Notes: generated by a model not told the origin, from the sequence alone. 64,000 nucleotides of DNA from Azospirillum oleiclasticum (GCF_013423485.1 NZ_JABFFR010000007.1:248001-312000), one strand, 5' to 3'; shown: positions 1 through 9,632, counted from the first letter of the stretch. A program made the numbers and translations.

Positions 1-587
1 AGACGGTCGCGGTAGGTGCGCCAGTCCAGCGCGCGCTGCGCGGCGTCGTCGAAGGGGGTGCGGCGCTCCAGCTCCGCCTTCAGCGCGCGGTAATCGCCGG
101 CCCGCTCCCGGTCGGTCCACTCCCCCGCCAGGGCCAGCGGCAGGGCGTCGGCAAAGGCGCGGCGCAGAAGCGGGCGGGTCTGCTCGTCCACCCCGCCGGC
201 CTTGGTGAGCCGGTCGAACAGGTCCAGCAGCGCGGTGAAGGCCGGCCAGGATTCGGGATCGGCGAAGGCGGCGGCGGTCAGCTCCAGCTCGGCCGCGGTG
301 GCGACGCCGGTCAGGGCGGCCTCGATCTCCCGCGGGTCGGCCTCGGCGGCCAGCACCGGGGCCTTGCGGGCCTGGGCCTGGATCACGCGGACGGCGGCGG
401 CGTAGGCGGCACGCTGGAGCAGAAGCCGCGCCCCCTCCTCCGCCGTCGGCTCGCCCGGCTTGTCGTGCTTGAAGGCGCCGGTGGCGTCGATCACGCCCTT
501 GATGGCGCTGGCGACCTTCAGATCGCACAGATCCACCACCGCCTTGGCGAGGGAGCGCGCGAGGCTGCCGCGATCGACTGCAACCAT
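1..587 (-). CDS. Unknown protein, N-terminal part (cut by window edge)
   Basis: An open frame begins at the ATG at 587-585 and runs off the left edge, giving about 195 residues without a stop. A purine/G-rich stretch (GGTGGG) lies a few bases upstream of the start. The product is rich in Ala, Leu, Glu and Arg and looks all-helical, with no signal peptide or membrane segment in the visible part. I do not recognise a family. Helical N-termini of this kind can precede NTPase domains in large proteins, but that domain would lie outside the window, so no function is assigned. Codon use is high-GC like its neighbours, so the gene is probably real. Confidence 0.6.
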   Translation of the reverse strand, partial: MVAVDRGSLARSLAKAVVDLCDLKVASAIKGVIDATGAFKHDKPGEPTAEEGARLLLQRAAYAAAVRVIQAQARKAPVLAAEADPREIEAALTGVATAAELELTAAAFADPESWPAFTALLDLFDRLTKAGGVDEQTRPLLRRAFADALPLALAGEWTDRERAGDYRALKAELERRTPFDDAAQRALDWRTYRDR

Positions 588-835
588 GACCCACCATCCA
601 TTTCATCCAACGCTGAAATGCTATGTGGATCCGGCCATATGTTCAACTTGTAAGCAAAGCCGCGCCTCCACTACTTTTTCTCGGAAAAGTGGTTGCGTGC
701 TTGTCACGCAAACCATTCTTGACCTTCAGACCGCGCATCCCTCACAACACGCAATGGAGTTGCGACCTGGCCGACCACTTGATGCGTATGTCCGTAACAA
801 AGATGCACGCATTTGAATAAAGACGAGGGCATGGC
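588..835. promoter_or_regulatory. Divergent intergenic region with two adjacent hairpins
   Basis: This 248-base gap separates the divergent gene ending at 587 from the RTX gene at 836 and is less GC-rich than its surroundings. It holds two neighbouring inverted repeats: ACTTTT (673-678) with AAAAGT (685-690), and TTGCGTG (693-699) with CACGCAA (705-711). A weak promoter-like TTGACC lies at 719-724. The hairpins could be an operator pair or part of the leader of the RTX transcript. Their role is inferred from position only. Confidence 0.35.
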
Positions 836-3451
836 ATGGCTACCATCACCGGGACCGCCGGGGACGACACGCTGACCGGCACCAGTGGCAACGACATCCT
901 GTATGGACTTGAGGGCAACGATACGCTGACCGGCGGGGCCGGGGCGGATGAACTGTACGGCGGCGACGGCGACGACCGCCTGAACATCGACGCGGCCGAC
1001 ACCGTGGTGGACGGCGGGGCCGGGTTCGACACGGTCTACATCCGCGGCACCACGGGCGCGACGCTCGACATGGCCGCCGCGAACGTCGAGCGCGTCTATG
1101 GCGGCGCCGGCGGCGACGTGATCACGGCGGCCGGCATGGCGCAGGGCGTCACCGTCACCGGCGGCAACGGCGACGACCAGATCACCGGCAGCGATTTCGC
1201 CGATTACCTCAGCGGCGGCAACGGCAACGACACGCTGTCCGGCGGGGCGGGCAACGACACGCTGGTCGGCGGTGCCGGCACGGATGCACTCTATGGCGGC
1301 GAGGGCAACGACCGTCTGGTCGTGGATGATGTTGACACTGTGATCGATGGCGGTGCCGGCTTCGACACGGTCACCGTCCGCACGAGCGCGAGCTTTGCCA
1401 TCGCCATGGCGGCGGCGGGTGTCGAAGTGGTCAACAGCGGGTCCGGGGCGGATCTGATCGATGGAAGCGGCTTCACGACGTCCGTCACCATCTCCGGCGG
1501 TGCCGGTGACGACACGCTGATCGGCGGGTCCGGCAACGATACGCTGACCGGCGGCGCGGGTGCCGACTCCCTGTACGGGGGCGATGGCGATGATCGCCTG
1601 ATCGTGGACGGGGCCGACGTCGTCATCGATGGCGGTGCCGGGTTCGACCATGTGTATGCCCGCACCAGCTCCTACTTCGGAATCGCGATGGCTGCGTCGA
1701 ATGTCGAGGCGGTCACCGGTGGTTCCGGCAACGACTACATCGACGGCAGTGGCACGACCAATGGCGTCACCATTTCCGGCGGTGCCGGCCACGACTGGCT
1801 GTACGGTGGATCGGGGGACGACACGATCGATGGCGGCGTCGGCTTCGATGTGATCGACGGCGGTGCCGGCAATGACCGTCTCATCGTGACGGTGGGTGAC
1901 ATGGTGCAGGGCGGTGACGGCCGTGACACGGTCTATGTCCGCGGTACGGCAGGCTTCGTTCTTTCCATGGCCTGGGCCAGCGTGGAGGTCGCCTATGGTG
2001 GCACCGGATGGGACACCTTCGGCGGCTATGGCTCGACCGAATCGGTCACCATCGCCGGCGGTGCCGGCAATGACTACATCAGCGGAGGCGACTACGGCGA
2101 CGTCCTGCGGGGCGATGCCGACGACGACTACATCGCCGGCGGTGCCGGCGATGACCGGATCATCGGCGGCGATGGCAACGACACCCTGGTCGGTGGCACC
2201 GGCAACGATCGTCTGGATGGCGGAAGCGGGAACGACACGCTGTACGGCGGTGAAGGTATCGACACGCTGATCGGCGGTGATGGTGACGATACCCTCGACA
2301 TGAGCATTTCTTCGTCCACCGGTGTGACCGTCAACTTGAACACCGTGGTGCAGGCGGACGGTACGCGGCTGATCGGCATCGAAAACGTCGTCGGCACGGG
2401 GAGCGACGACGTCCTGACCGGAAATGATGCCGACAACGTTCTCAACGGTGGCTGGAGCGGCAACGACCAGCTGTTCGGTGGCGGCGGCAACGACTTGCTG
2501 ATCGTTGGCAGCGGCAACCACACCCTCGTCGGTGGTGACGGCTCCGACACCGCAGACTTCACCAATGTGTGGGACGGTCCGCTGAACATCAGCCTGGTGA
2601 CCAACACCGCGACCGTCATCGGCAGCACGTCCTCCTCGATGACCGCCCAGTTGAGCGGCATCGAGAACCTGCGCGGTTCCTACTTCGATGACGTGATCAC
2701 CGGCGATGGCGGCGACAACACGCTGACAGGGTGGCTCGGAAACGACATGCTGATCGGCGGGGCCGGGACTGACAGGGCGGTCTACGAGAACAGCTATGAC
2801 CGCTACGTGGTAACGGCGGTGTCGGGCGGCTGGACCGTGACCGATGTGGTGACCGACCCCTGGTCGTGGGCCTATACCGACACGCTGACCGGCATCGAGG
2901 AACTGCAGTTCTCCAACGCAACCATATTCCTGGATGGACGGAACAACGCCCCTATCGTTTCCGGACCGCAACGTGTCGAGGCGGCTGAACTCTCCGGCGT
3001 CGTGGCCGTCGATCTGCTGGCCGGGATTTCGGACTACGAGGGCGACCCGCTTTCGGTGACGGATGTGCAGCAGACCGGTGGCGTCGGTGCAAGCTTCTCC
3101 TGGTCGGGAACCAGCTTCAGCCTCGACGTGTCGCAGTTCGGCGATCTGGCACCGGGCACGGCCCTCACCCTCACCTTCCAGTCTTCGGTGACCGACGGTG
3201 ATCTCTCCTCCAACCAGGACATCGTCATCGAGGTGCGAGGCCTGTCCTTCAGCTTCATGTCGGCCATGGCGGACGGCGGCGGTGGCTCTGCGCCGCTCGA
3301 CGTCACCATCGACACCCGGCAGCCCATGGACGTCGTGACCACCGGCGTGGAGAACGATCCGCTTTTCGGCAGCGCGCTCCTGCTGCCCAGTCTCGGCTCC
3401 TCCAGCATGACCAGCGCTTTGATCGGCGGGGGCAATCTGATCGCCGCGTAG
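836..3451 (+). CDS. RTX (hemolysin-type) calcium-binding repeat protein
   Basis: This 871-residue protein is dominated from residue 4 to about 520 by glycine- and aspartate-rich nonapeptides of the GGxGxDxLx type, the calcium-binding beta-roll of RTX proteins. A larger unit of about 94 residues is superimposed on them: the phrase DRL followed by DGGAGFD or a variant recurs near residues 47, 159, 253 and 347. The C-terminal part (about 700-800) resembles a cadherin/VCBS-like adhesive domain, followed by a low-complexity tail. There is no N-terminal signal peptide, as expected of a type I secretion substrate recognised at its C-terminus, and no transporter genes are adjacent. A GAGGG ribosome site precedes the ATG at 836. 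The likely role is an exported surface or matrix protein. No enzymatic domain is visible. Confidence 0.9.
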   Translation: MATITGTAGDDTLTGTSGNDILYGLEGNDTLTGGAGADELYGGDGDDRLNIDAADTVVDGGAGFDTVYIRGTTGATLDMAAANVERVYGGAGGDVITAAGMAQGVTVTGGNGDDQITGSDFADYLSGGNGNDTLSGGAGNDTLVGGAGTDALYGGEGNDRLVVDDVDTVIDGGAGFDTVTVRTSASFAIAMAAAGVEVVNSGSGADLIDGSGFTTSVTISGGAGDDTLIGGSGNDTLTGGAGADSLYGGDGDDRLIVDGADVVIDGGAGFDHVYARTSSYFGIAMAASNVEAVTGGSGNDYIDGSGTTNGVTISGGAGHDWLYGGSGDDTIDGGVGFDVIDGGAGNDRLIVTVGDMVQGGDGRDTVYVRGTAGFVLSMAWASVEVAYGGTGWDTFGGYGSTESVTIAGGAGNDYISGGDYGDVLRGDADDDYIAGGAGDDRIIGGDGNDTLVGGTGNDRLDGGSGNDTLYGGEGIDTLIGGDGDDTLDMSISSSTGVTVNLNTVVQADGTRLIGIENVVGTGSDDVLTGNDADNVLNGGWSGNDQLFGGGGNDLLIVGSGNHTLVGGDGSDTADFTNVWDGPLNISLVTNTATVIGSTSSSMTAQLSGIENLRGSYFDDVITGDGGDNTLTGWLGNDMLIGGAGTDRAVYENSYDRYVVTAVSGGWTVTDVVTDPWSWAYTDTLTGIEELQFSNATIFLDGRNNAPIVSGPQRVEAAELSGVVAVDLLAGISDYEGDPLSVTDVQQTGGVGASFSWSGTSFSLDVSQFGDLAPGTALTLTFQSSVTDGDLSSNQDIVIEVRGLSFSFMSAMADGGGGSAPLDVTIDTRQPMDVVTTGVENDPLFGSALLLPSLGSSSMTSALIGGGNLIAA

Positions 3452-3468
3452 TCCGTTGAGATTGGTGT

Positions 3469-3496
3469 GTGGACCCGTGTGGCGCCCCGGGTCCAC
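3469..3496. terminator. Bidirectional hairpin between convergent genes
   Basis: GTGGACCCG (3469-3477) is perfectly complementary to CGGGTCCAC (3488-3496) across a 10-base loop. It lies in the short gap between the RTX gene (+) and the radical SAM gene (-). There is no T-tract, so its efficiency as an intrinsic terminator is uncertain. Confidence 0.5.
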
Positions 3497-3499
3497 GCC

Positions 3500-4534
3500 T
3501 CATCCCGGGTAGCGGTGCCGCCGTCCCTGGTAGTCGCGGATGCCGTGTCCATCGCCCCCGTGCGTTTCGATCGCGCAACGGCCGATCGGAGCCTTGCCGT
3601 GGCCACCGGGGATATCCAGCACGTAGGTCGGCTGGCACAGGCCGGAGACGTGTCCCCGCAAGGCGTCCACCAGATCCTGCCCGCGCTCCACGCTCGGGCG
3701 GAAATGGCTCGTTCCGGGGGCGAGGTCGGGGTGGTGCAGGTAGTAGGGTTTGATCCGGTTCCGCACCAAAGCGCGGAACAGCGCTTCCAGCACGGCCGCT
3801 TCGTCGTTCACCCCCTTCAGAAGCACGCTCTGGCCGAGCAGCGGGATGCCGGCGTCGGCCAGCCGCGCCGCCGCCGCCGCTGCTTCGGGCGTCATCTCGG
3901 CGGCGTGGTTGACGTGGACGGCCACCCAGCTGGCGATGCCGTCGGCGCGCAGCGCCGCCACCAGCTCCGGCGTGACCCGTGCCGGATCGGCGACGGGAAT
4001 CCGCGTGTGGAACCGTATCACCCCGACATGCCCCATCGCCGCCACGGCCTGTACGATGGCCCGCAGCCGGCGCGGCGCCAGCAGGAATGGATCACCGCCG
4101 GTGACGATCACCTCCCAGATCTCCGGGCGAGACCGCACGTACGCCAGCGCGGCGTCGAGTTCGCCGGCCGACAGCGCGTCGCCCCCAGGCCCCACCATCT
4201 CCCGCCGGAAACAGAAGCGGCAGTACACCGCGCAGGCGTGCAGCGGCTTCAGCAGCACCCGGTCCGGATAGCGGTGGACGATGCCCTTGACCGGGCTGTG
4301 GCTGTGATCGCCGATGGGGTCGGCCAGCTCGTCCTCCGTGCTGTACGCCTCGGCCGGTGCGGGGATGTACTGTACGGCGACGGGATCGTCGGGGGCGGCG
4401 CCGGCCAGCCGGTCGAGCACGTACGGGGTCAGGGCCACCGCGTAGCGGTCGGCGACCCCGGCCATCGCCGCGGCGTCGGCCTCCGTCATCAGTCCGGCGG
4501 CCACCAGGTCGGTCAGGCTGCGGGCGGGCTTCAT
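3500..4534 (-). CDS. Lysine 2,3-aminomutase-like radical SAM protein (EpmB/KamA family)
   Basis: This is a 344-residue radical SAM enzyme of the lysine 2,3-aminomutase family. The [4Fe-4S] motif CxxxCxxC is at Cys101, Cys105 and Cys108 (CAVYCRFC) and is followed by the family's TGGDPF motif. The length matches the short EpmB-type members, which convert alpha-lysine to beta-lysine for modification of elongation factor P, rather than the longer catabolic KamA. No efp or epmA gene lies nearby, so the EF-P role is inferred from family only. A strong GGAAGAGGGG ribosome site precedes the ATG at 4534. The gene is convergent with the RTX gene and divergent from ugpQ. Confidence 0.85.
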   Translation of the reverse strand: MKPARSLTDLVAAGLMTEADAAAMAGVADRYAVALTPYVLDRLAGAAPDDPVAVQYIPAPAEAYSTEDELADPIGDHSHSPVKGIVHRYPDRVLLKPLHACAVYCRFCFRREMVGPGGDALSAGELDAALAYVRSRPEIWEVIVTGGDPFLLAPRRLRAIVQAVAAMGHVGVIRFHTRIPVADPARVTPELVAALRADGIASWVAVHVNHAAEMTPEAAAAAARLADAGIPLLGQSVLLKGVNDEAAVLEALFRALVRNRIKPYYLHHPDLAPGTSHFRPSVERGQDLVDALRGHVSGLCQPTYVLDIPGGHGKAPIGRCAIETHGGDGHGIRDYQGRRHRYPG

Positions 4535-4602
4535 CCCCTCTTCCCCTGAAGTGCGTCGTGGGCCATATCACGGGGCCACGCTCTTACCGCTCGAAGGTCA
4601 GC

Positions 4603-5388
4603 ATGTCGATGCTTCCGCGCATCATCGGTCACCGCGGGGCCAAGGAGTCCGCCCCGGAGAACACGCTGGCCTCGCTGCGCGAGGCGGTGCGGCAGGGCGT
4701 GCGCTGGATCGAGATCGACGTGATGCTCACCCGCGACCGCGTGCCGGTGCTGATCCACGACGACCGACTCGACCGCACCACCGACGGCACCGGCGCCGTG
4801 GCCGACCTCGATCTGGCGGACCTCCGCCGGCTCGACGCCGGCTCCTGGTTCGATCCCCGTTTCGCCGGCGAAACGGTGCCGACGCTGGATGAATGCCTGG
4901 ACTTCGTGATCGGCGAGGGGCTGGGGCTGAACATGGAGATCAAACCCTATCCCGGTCATGAGGTGGCGACCGCCGAGGCCGCCATCGCGCTCCTGCGCCG
5001 GCGCTGGCCCACCGACCTGCCGCCGCCGCTCCTGTCCAGCTTCGAGACGGTCTGCCTGGAGGTGGCGCAGCTCCAGGCCCCGGACTGGCCGCGCGGTTAC
5101 CTGATGTGGGAGCCGCCGTCCGACTGGGCCACCATCGCCGACCGCCTGGGGGCAACCACGCTGAACGTCGAGCAGTCGCGCCAGACAGCCGAAAGCGTGG
5201 CCGCCTATCGCGCCACCGGCCGGCCGGTGCTGGTCTACACCGTCAACGACCCGACCCGCGCCCGCGAGCTGTTCGGCTGGGGCGTGACCTCGATCTTCAC
5301 CGACGCGCCCGGCCGCGTGGCCGCCGCCCTGTCCACCAGCCGGACGGAGTATGACGGATTTTTTTCGCCCCTCGCGAATCCGCTGTAA
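4603..5388 (+). CDS. ugpQ: Glycerophosphodiester phosphodiesterase
   Basis: This 261-residue cytoplasmic enzyme is of the GDPD type, which hydrolyses glycerophosphodiesters to sn-glycerol-3-phosphate and an alcohol. It shows the GDPD signature in a TIM-barrel context: His10-Arg11 (GHRG), the PENT motif at 19-22, metal ligands Glu37 and Asp39 (EIDV), and His52 (IHDD). There is no signal peptide, so it resembles cytoplasmic UgpQ rather than periplasmic GlpQ. The ATG at 4603 was chosen because it precedes the conserved GHRG by the usual few residues and has a GAAGG site upstream. The frame stays open further 5' but would overlap the divergent gene. Confidence 0.9.
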   Translation: MSMLPRIIGHRGAKESAPENTLASLREAVRQGVRWIEIDVMLTRDRVPVLIHDDRLDRTTDGTGAVADLDLADLRRLDAGSWFDPRFAGETVPTLDECLDFVIGEGLGLNMEIKPYPGHEVATAEAAIALLRRRWPTDLPPPLLSSFETVCLEVAQLQAPDWPRGYLMWEPPSDWATIADRLGATTLNVEQSRQTAESVAAYRATGRPVLVYTVNDPTRARELFGWGVTSIFTDAPGRVAAALSTSRTEYDGFFSPLANPL

Positions 5389-5536
5389 GGTCCGACGATT
5401 TCACCATATATAGGTCGCGATGGGACGGGCGAACCGCGGGGAGCAGGGCTTCCGGCGTGGCATTGCTTCGTCCCTTGCGTGCGTTTTTTCCTGCGTGCGC
5501 TGGACCGTGTTCGATGGACCGTGTTTGGAGGAATCG

Positions 5537-6934
5537 TTGAAGGCGCTGAAGCCGCTGGTGATGTCCGGCCGGGAAGTTCTGCCCCTCGTCGAAGGCGGCA
5601 AGGGAGTTTCGGTGTCCAACGGCGAGAGCTCGGGAGCCTGGGCCGCAGCTGGCGGGATCGGCACCTTCTCCGGCGTCAACGCGGACAGCTACGATGAGGC
5701 CGGCAACCTGGAGCCCCAGATCTACGAGGGGCGCACGCGCCGCGAACGGCACGAGGAGCTGATCTCCTTCGCCATCCGCGGCGGCATCCATCAGGCCCGC
5801 GCGGCGCACGAGCGCTCGAACGGCCAGGGCCGCATCCACATGAACGTGCTGTGGGAGATGGGCGGGTCGGAGCACATCCTGCACGGCGTCCTGGAGGGCG
5901 CGCAGGGGCTGATCCACGGCGTCACCTGCGGGGCCGGCATGCCCTACAAGATCGCCGAGATCACCGCGCGCTACGGCTGCCATTACTACCCCATCGTGTC
6001 GTCGGCCCGCGCCTTCCGTGCCCTGTGGCTGCGCGCCTACCACAAGTTCCGGGACAATCTGGGCGGCGTGGTCTACGAGGACCCCTGGCTGGCCGGCGGC
6101 CACAACGGGCTGTCCAATTCCGAGGATCCGACGAAGCCGGAGGACCCGTTCCCCCGCGTTCTGGCGCTGCGCCAGATGATGGCCAGCTTCGGCCTGAACG
6201 ACACGCCGATCATCATGGCCGGCGGCGTCTGGTGGCTGTCGGATTGGGAGGACTGGATCGACAACCCCGATCTCGGGCCGATCGCCTTCCAGTTCGGCAC
6301 GCGCCCCCTGCTGACCCAGGAAAGCCCGATCTCCGACGCCTGGAAGAAGCGGCTGCTGACCCTGCAGGAAGGCGACGTGCTGCTGAACCGCTTCTCACCC
6401 ACCGGCTTCTACTCGTCGGCGGTGAAGAACCCCTTCATGCTGGACCTGATGGCGCGCTCCGAGCGGCAGGTCGCCTACATGACCAAGCCGGTCGGCGAGC
6501 ACGCGGCGGAATTCCCGGTGGGCCCGCGCGGCCGCCCCGTCTATCTCAGCGAGACCGACCGCCAGCGGGCGGAGGGCTGGGTGGCCCAGGGTTACACCAC
6601 CGCGTTGAAGACGCCGGACAGCACGCTGGTCTTCGTCACGCCGGACAGCGCCGAGACCATCCTGCACGATCAGATCGAGTGCATGGGCTGCCTCAGCGCC
6701 TGCCTCTTCTCGAACTGGATGCAGAACGAGCAGGGGACCACCGGCAAGAAGGCAGACCCGCGCTCCTACTGCATCCAGAAGACCTTGCAGGCCATCAGCC
6801 ACTCCGACGACTGCGAGCACCAGCTGATGTTCGCTGGGCACAACGCCTACCGGTTCGCCAAGGATCCTTTCTACGCGGACGGCTTCATCCCGACGGTGAA
6901 GCAGCTCGTGGAGCGGATCGCGACCGGATACTGA
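5537..6934 (+). CDS. Nitronate monooxygenase-family flavin oxidoreductase
   Basis: This 465-residue protein is of the NAD(P)H-dependent flavin oxidoreductase/2-nitropropane dioxygenase class (COG2070), an FMN TIM barrel. Visible landmarks are the N-terminal substrate loop with GGIGTFSG, the VTCGAGMP segment, a GGHNGLS segment and the glycine-rich PIIMAGG phosphate loop. The C-terminal extension contains a cysteine cluster (ECMGCLSAC). The frame is open 39 codons further upstream, but the TTG at 5537 has GGAGGA four bases before it and begins the conserved region, so it is preferred. The physiological substrate cannot be told from sequence. The 3' end carries a tandem duplication that repeats its own stop region. 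Confidence 0.85.
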   Translation: MKALKPLVMSGREVLPLVEGGKGVSVSNGESSGAWAAAGGIGTFSGVNADSYDEAGNLEPQIYEGRTRRERHEELISFAIRGGIHQARAAHERSNGQGRIHMNVLWEMGGSEHILHGVLEGAQGLIHGVTCGAGMPYKIAEITARYGCHYYPIVSSARAFRALWLRAYHKFRDNLGGVVYEDPWLAGGHNGLSNSEDPTKPEDPFPRVLALRQMMASFGLNDTPIIMAGGVWWLSDWEDWIDNPDLGPIAFQFGTRPLLTQESPISDAWKKRLLTLQEGDVLLNRFSPTGFYSSAVKNPFMLDLMARSERQVAYMTKPVGEHAAEFPVGPRGRPVYLSETDRQRAEGWVAQGYTTALKTPDSTLVFVTPDSAETILHDQIECMGCLSACLFSNWMQNEQGTTGKKADPRSYCIQKTLQAISHSDDCEHQLMFAGHNAYRFAKDPFYADGFIPTVKQLVERIATGY

Positions 6935-6959
6935 TCGCGGATCGCGACCGGATACTGAT
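6913..6959 (+). repeat. 24-bp tandem duplication across a stop codon
   Basis: A 23-base unit beginning GCGGATCGCGACC and ending GGATACTGAT occurs at 6913-6935 and again, identically, at 6937-6959, giving a period of 24. The first copy contains the last codons and the TGA of the flavoprotein gene. The second is noncoding. The period is a multiple of three, so the duplication could add or remove eight codons only if the first stop were lost. It looks like a recent slippage event. Confidence 0.95.
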
Positions 6960-6968
6960 TCCAGGGCG

Positions 6969-6991
6969 GATGGTGGCCGTGGGCCACCATC
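6969..6991 (+). terminator. Hairpin terminator after the flavoprotein gene
   Basis: GATGGTGGCC (6969-6978) pairs perfectly with GGCCACCATC (6982-6991) around a three-base loop and is followed by CTTG rather than a long T-run. It stands between the flavoprotein stop and the irr promoter region. Confidence 0.65.
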
Positions 6992-7002
6992 TTGCATCCG
7001 TC

Positions 7003-7019
7003 CCTCAAATCATTCTAAA
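7003..7019 (+). promoter_or_regulatory. Irr-box-like sequence upstream of irr
   Basis: The right half TTCTAAA (7013-7019) matches the Irr iron control element TTTAGAA-N3-TTCTAAA completely, while the left half (7003-7009) matches at only about 3 of 7 positions. It overlaps a possible promoter with TTGCAT at 6992-6997, a 16-base gap and TCTAAA. Its location 72 bases before irr suggests autoregulation. This is inferred. Confidence 0.35.
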
Positions 7020-7090
7020 GTGGAAGGCTGCGACCCCGTGTCGCGGGCGCGCTTGGCGCGCGTGGTGCCATCACGACGTTCGGGTGCGAC

Positions 7091-7525
7091 ATGACCGTTC
7101 AACGACCCTTCAAGCCGGCGCTCGACCGACTGCAAGCCGTTGGGCTCCGCCCGACCCGCCAGCGCCTGGGTTTGGCCCGTCTGCTGTTCGACGGTGGCGA
7201 CCGCCATGTCACGGCCGAGCAGCTCCACGCCGAGGCGCTGTCTGCCGACATGCGCGTGTCGCTGGCGACCGTCTACAACACGCTGAACCAGTTCACCGAT
7301 GCCGGGCTGCTGCGCGAGGTGGTGGTGGAGGCCGGCAGGTCCTACTTCGACACCAACACCAGCGACCATCACCATTTCTTCCTGGAAGGCTCCGGCCGGC
7401 TGGAGGACATCCCCGGCCGCGACGTGGTGCTATCCAGCCTGCCGACACCGCCGGCGGGCACCCGCGTGGCCCGTGTGGATGTGATCGTGCGGCTCGCCGA
7501 CCTGTCCGATGGCAACCAGTCGTGA
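7091..7525 (+). CDS. irr: Iron response regulator Irr (Fur family)
   Basis: This 144-residue winged-helix regulator is of the Fur superfamily. The N-terminal half carries the DNA-binding region (LATVYNTLNQF near 58-68), and the C-terminal half has the histidine run HHH at 93-95 in the context TSDHHHF, which is typical of the heme-sensing Irr proteins of alphaproteobacteria. The Cys-rich zinc site of true Fur/PerR proteins is absent. In known systems Irr accumulates when heme or iron is low and represses iron-using genes while activating uptake. The next gene downstream is a rubrerythrin with an Irr-box-like sequence at its promoter, which supports a local iron and oxidant role. Confidence 0.88.
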   Translation: MTVQRPFKPALDRLQAVGLRPTRQRLGLARLLFDGGDRHVTAEQLHAEALSADMRVSLATVYNTLNQFTDAGLLREVVVEAGRSYFDTNTSDHHHFFLEGSGRLEDIPGRDVVLSSLPTPPAGTRVARVDVIVRLADLSDGNQS

Positions 7526-7564
7526 CACTGAAAATCGTTCTCAATACAGGGCCTTAGAGTCTGG

Positions 7565-7613
7565 ATTAGACCAGTTCCAAATTGTTGACGCGACCCCCGG
7601 ATGGTGGCATAAG
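7565..7613 (+). promoter_or_regulatory. Promoter with adjoining Irr-box-like palindrome for the rubrerythrin gene
   Basis: ATTAGAC-CAG-TTCCAAA at 7565-7581 matches the Irr iron control element at 11 of 14 arm positions. Three bases further on is a promoter-like pair, TTGACG (7585-7590) and CATAAG (7608-7613), with a 17-base spacer. A protein bound at the palindrome would touch the -35 region. The expected start of transcription is about 65 bases before the rubrerythrin ATG. The motif match is seen; the regulation is inferred. Confidence 0.5.
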
Positions 7614-7685
7614 CCAGCCACGCGCTTGGCGCATGGACGGCCCGAACGGACACGCCAAGGCGGCAATCCACCGGAGGAAATCACC

Positions 7686-8102
7686 ATGTCGCTCAAGGGC
7701 ACGAAGACCGAAGACAATCTGAAGGCCGCCTTCGCCGGCGAGAGCCAGGCCAACCGCCGCTACCTGTATTTCGCCCAGAAGGCCGACGTGGAAGGCTACA
7801 ACGACGTGGCCGCCGTCTTCCGTTCCACCGCCGAGGGCGAGACCGGCCACGCCCATGGCCACCTGGAGTTCCTGGAAGAGGTCGGCGACCCCGCCACCGG
7901 CCTGCCGATCGGCGAGACGGGCAACAACCTGAAGGCCGCCATCGCCGGCGAGACGCACGAGTACACCGACATGTACCCGGGCATGGCGCGCACCGCCCGC
8001 GACGAAGGCTTCGACGAGATCGCCGACTGGTTCGAGACGCTCGCCAAGGCCGAGAAGAGCCACGCCGGCCGCTTCCAGAAGGCGCTCGACCAGCTCGCCT
8101 GA
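7686..8102 (+). CDS. Rubrerythrin family protein (diiron domain only)
   Basis: This 138-residue ferritin-like diiron protein has the rubrerythrin helices ([13 protein letters not shown] near 17-29, [13 protein letters not shown] near 54-66, and a second GE/E..H pair in the C-terminal half). Classical rubrerythrin of about 190 residues has a C-terminal rubredoxin domain that reduces the diiron site. That domain is missing here, so electrons must come from elsewhere, perhaps from the Fe-S oxidoreductase encoded next. The family reduces hydrogen peroxide. GGAGG precedes the ATG at 7686, and the frame is open upstream without another plausible start. Confidence 0.88.
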   Translation: MSLKGTKTEDNLKAAFAGESQANRRYLYFAQKADVEGYNDVAAVFRSTAEGETGHAHGHLEFLEEVGDPATGLPIGETGNNLKAAIAGETHEYTDMYPGMARTARDEGFDEIADWFETLAKAEKSHAGRFQKALDQLA

Positions 8103-8121
8103 TCCCTGCCCGAGCGACACA

Positions 8122-8158
8122 GGGGTGGACGCCCTGCGATGGCGTCCACCCCCCTTTT
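8122..8158 (+). terminator. Intrinsic terminator after the rubrerythrin gene
   Basis: GGGGTGGACGCC (8122-8133) and GGCGTCCACCCC (8141-8152) form a perfect 12-bp stem with a 7-base loop, followed by CCTTTT (8153-8158). This is the most typical rho-independent terminator in the window and should separate rubrerythrin from the downstream pair, at least partly. Confidence 0.85.
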
Positions 8159-8224
8159 CCAGCCCACCATCAAGAACCGAACAAGCGCCGGCATGAACCG
8201 GTGCACGGGTGAGGAACGACCGTC

Positions 8225-9583
8225 ATGCGTGAAGGCAGCCTGGAGCCGCCCGTCCGCCATCCGCTGGACTGGCAGGATCCCGATTTCTACGACGAGGCCA
8301 AGCTGGACGCGGAGATGCGCCGCGTCTTCGACATCTGCCATGGCTGCCGGCGCTGCTTCAACCTGTGCGACAGTTTTCCGCGCCTGTTCGATCTGGTCGA
8401 TGCGGCCGGTGACGAGGAGCTGCACGCCGTCCCGTCCCCGGCCTTCAAGCCGGTGGTGGACGCCTGCACGCTCTGCGACATGTGCTACATGACCAAGTGC
8501 CCCTATGTCCCCCCGCACGAGTTCAACCTGGATTTCCCGCACCTGATGGTGCGCTACCGGGCGGTGGAGGCGAAGAAGACGGGCATCCCCTTCAAGCTGC
8601 GCGAACTGACGGAAACCGACCGCAACGGTACGTTGGCCCGGCCGGTGGCCGGCCTCGCCAACTGGGCGTCGGACCTGCACAACGACCGCACCCGCGGACT
8701 GCTCGAAAAGGTGGCGGGCGTCCACAAGGACGCCTACCTGCCGAAGTTCAACGGCGACACCTTCGCCATGCAGGCCAAGCGGCAGGTGGCCCCGGTCAGC
8801 CGCACCGCCCCCGCCTACGGCAAGCGCAAGGCGGTGATCTACGCCACCTGCGCCGTCAACTACAACAACCCCTCCATCGGGCTGGCGGCGCGTGCCGTGC
8901 TCCACCGCAACGGGGTGGAGACGGAGGTGGTCTACCCCGGCTGCTGCGGCATGCCGCAGCTCGAACAGGGCAACCTCGCCCGTGTCGATAAGAGTGCCGC
9001 CACCGTCGCCGCGGCGCTGGAGCCCTGGATCGACAAGGGCTACGACGTGGTGGCGCTGGTGCCGAGCTGCGCCTTGATGCTGAAGCTGGAATGGCCGCTG
9101 ATCGTGCCGAAGGGCGCCGCCCACCGCGCCGCGGTGGAGAAGCTGTCCCAGGCGAGTTTCGACATCACCGAATACGTGGTGGACATCGCCCGCCGCCATG
9201 GGCTGGCCGACGGGTTGCAGCCGCTTCCCGGCGGTGTCGCCGTCCACATCGCCTGCCACGCCCGCGCCCAGAACATGGGGCAGAAGGCGACGGAGATGCT
9301 GCGCCTGATCCCCAAGGCCGACCTGAAGGTGATCGAGCGCTGCTCGGGCCATGGCGGCTCCTGGGGCGTGATGAAGGAGAATTTCGAGATCGCGCTGAAG
9401 GTCGGCAAACCCGTGGCCACCCAGGCGGCCAAGAGCGGCAAGAGCTTCCTGGCCTCCGAATGCCCGCTCGCCGGCGCCCACATCATGCAGGGCATCGAGC
9501 GGCTGAAGGACGCGCCGGCCGAACTGCCGGAGAACCTGCACCCCATCGAGCTTTTCGCGCGCGCCTACGGCATCGAGCCGTGA
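8225..9583 (+). CDS. Fe-S oxidoreductase, heterodisulfide-reductase/GlpC-like
   Basis: This 452-residue protein has two N-terminal [4Fe-4S] motifs, Cys38/41/44/48 and Cys81/84/87/92. Two cysteine-rich CCG-type segments follow, one with [11 protein letters not shown] near 240 and one with [10 protein letters not shown] near 375. This arrangement is shared with GlpC and HdrD-like electron carriers. It has no flavin-binding domain, so it is probably an electron-transfer subunit. Together with a rubrerythrin and a DUF3501 protein it forms a gene neighbourhood seen in many proteobacteria, and a role supplying electrons to rubrerythrin is a reasonable inference. A GAGG site precedes the ATG. The gene is 49 bases upstream of the DUF3501 gene. 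Confidence 0.82.
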   Translation: MREGSLEPPVRHPLDWQDPDFYDEAKLDAEMRRVFDICHGCRRCFNLCDSFPRLFDLVDAAGDEELHAVPSPAFKPVVDACTLCDMCYMTKCPYVPPHEFNLDFPHLMVRYRAVEAKKTGIPFKLRELTETDRNGTLARPVAGLANWASDLHNDRTRGLLEKVAGVHKDAYLPKFNGDTFAMQAKRQVAPVSRTAPAYGKRKAVIYATCAVNYNNPSIGLAARAVLHRNGVETEVVYPGCCGMPQLEQGNLARVDKSAATVAAALEPWIDKGYDVVALVPSCALMLKLEWPLIVPKGAAHRAAVEKLSQASFDITEYVVDIARRHGLADGLQPLPGGVAVHIACHARAQNMGQKATEMLRLIPKADLKVIERCSGHGGSWGVMKENFEIALKVGKPVATQAAKSGKSFLASECPLAGAHIMQGIERLKDAPAELPENLHPIELFARAYGIEP

Positions 9584-9632
9584 CGGGGAGCCTCCCCGCA
9601 CGCCGCCAGGACATCAGGGCTGGAGACAGGAC

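Noticed and set aside
704..3496. A 930-codon open frame antisense to the RTX gene, with similar long frames on the plus strand at 12710-16570 and elsewhere.
   Set aside because: They are shadows of real genes in high-GC DNA: repetitive or His/Arg/Gly-rich translations, no domains, no ribosome sites, and full overlap with recognised proteins.
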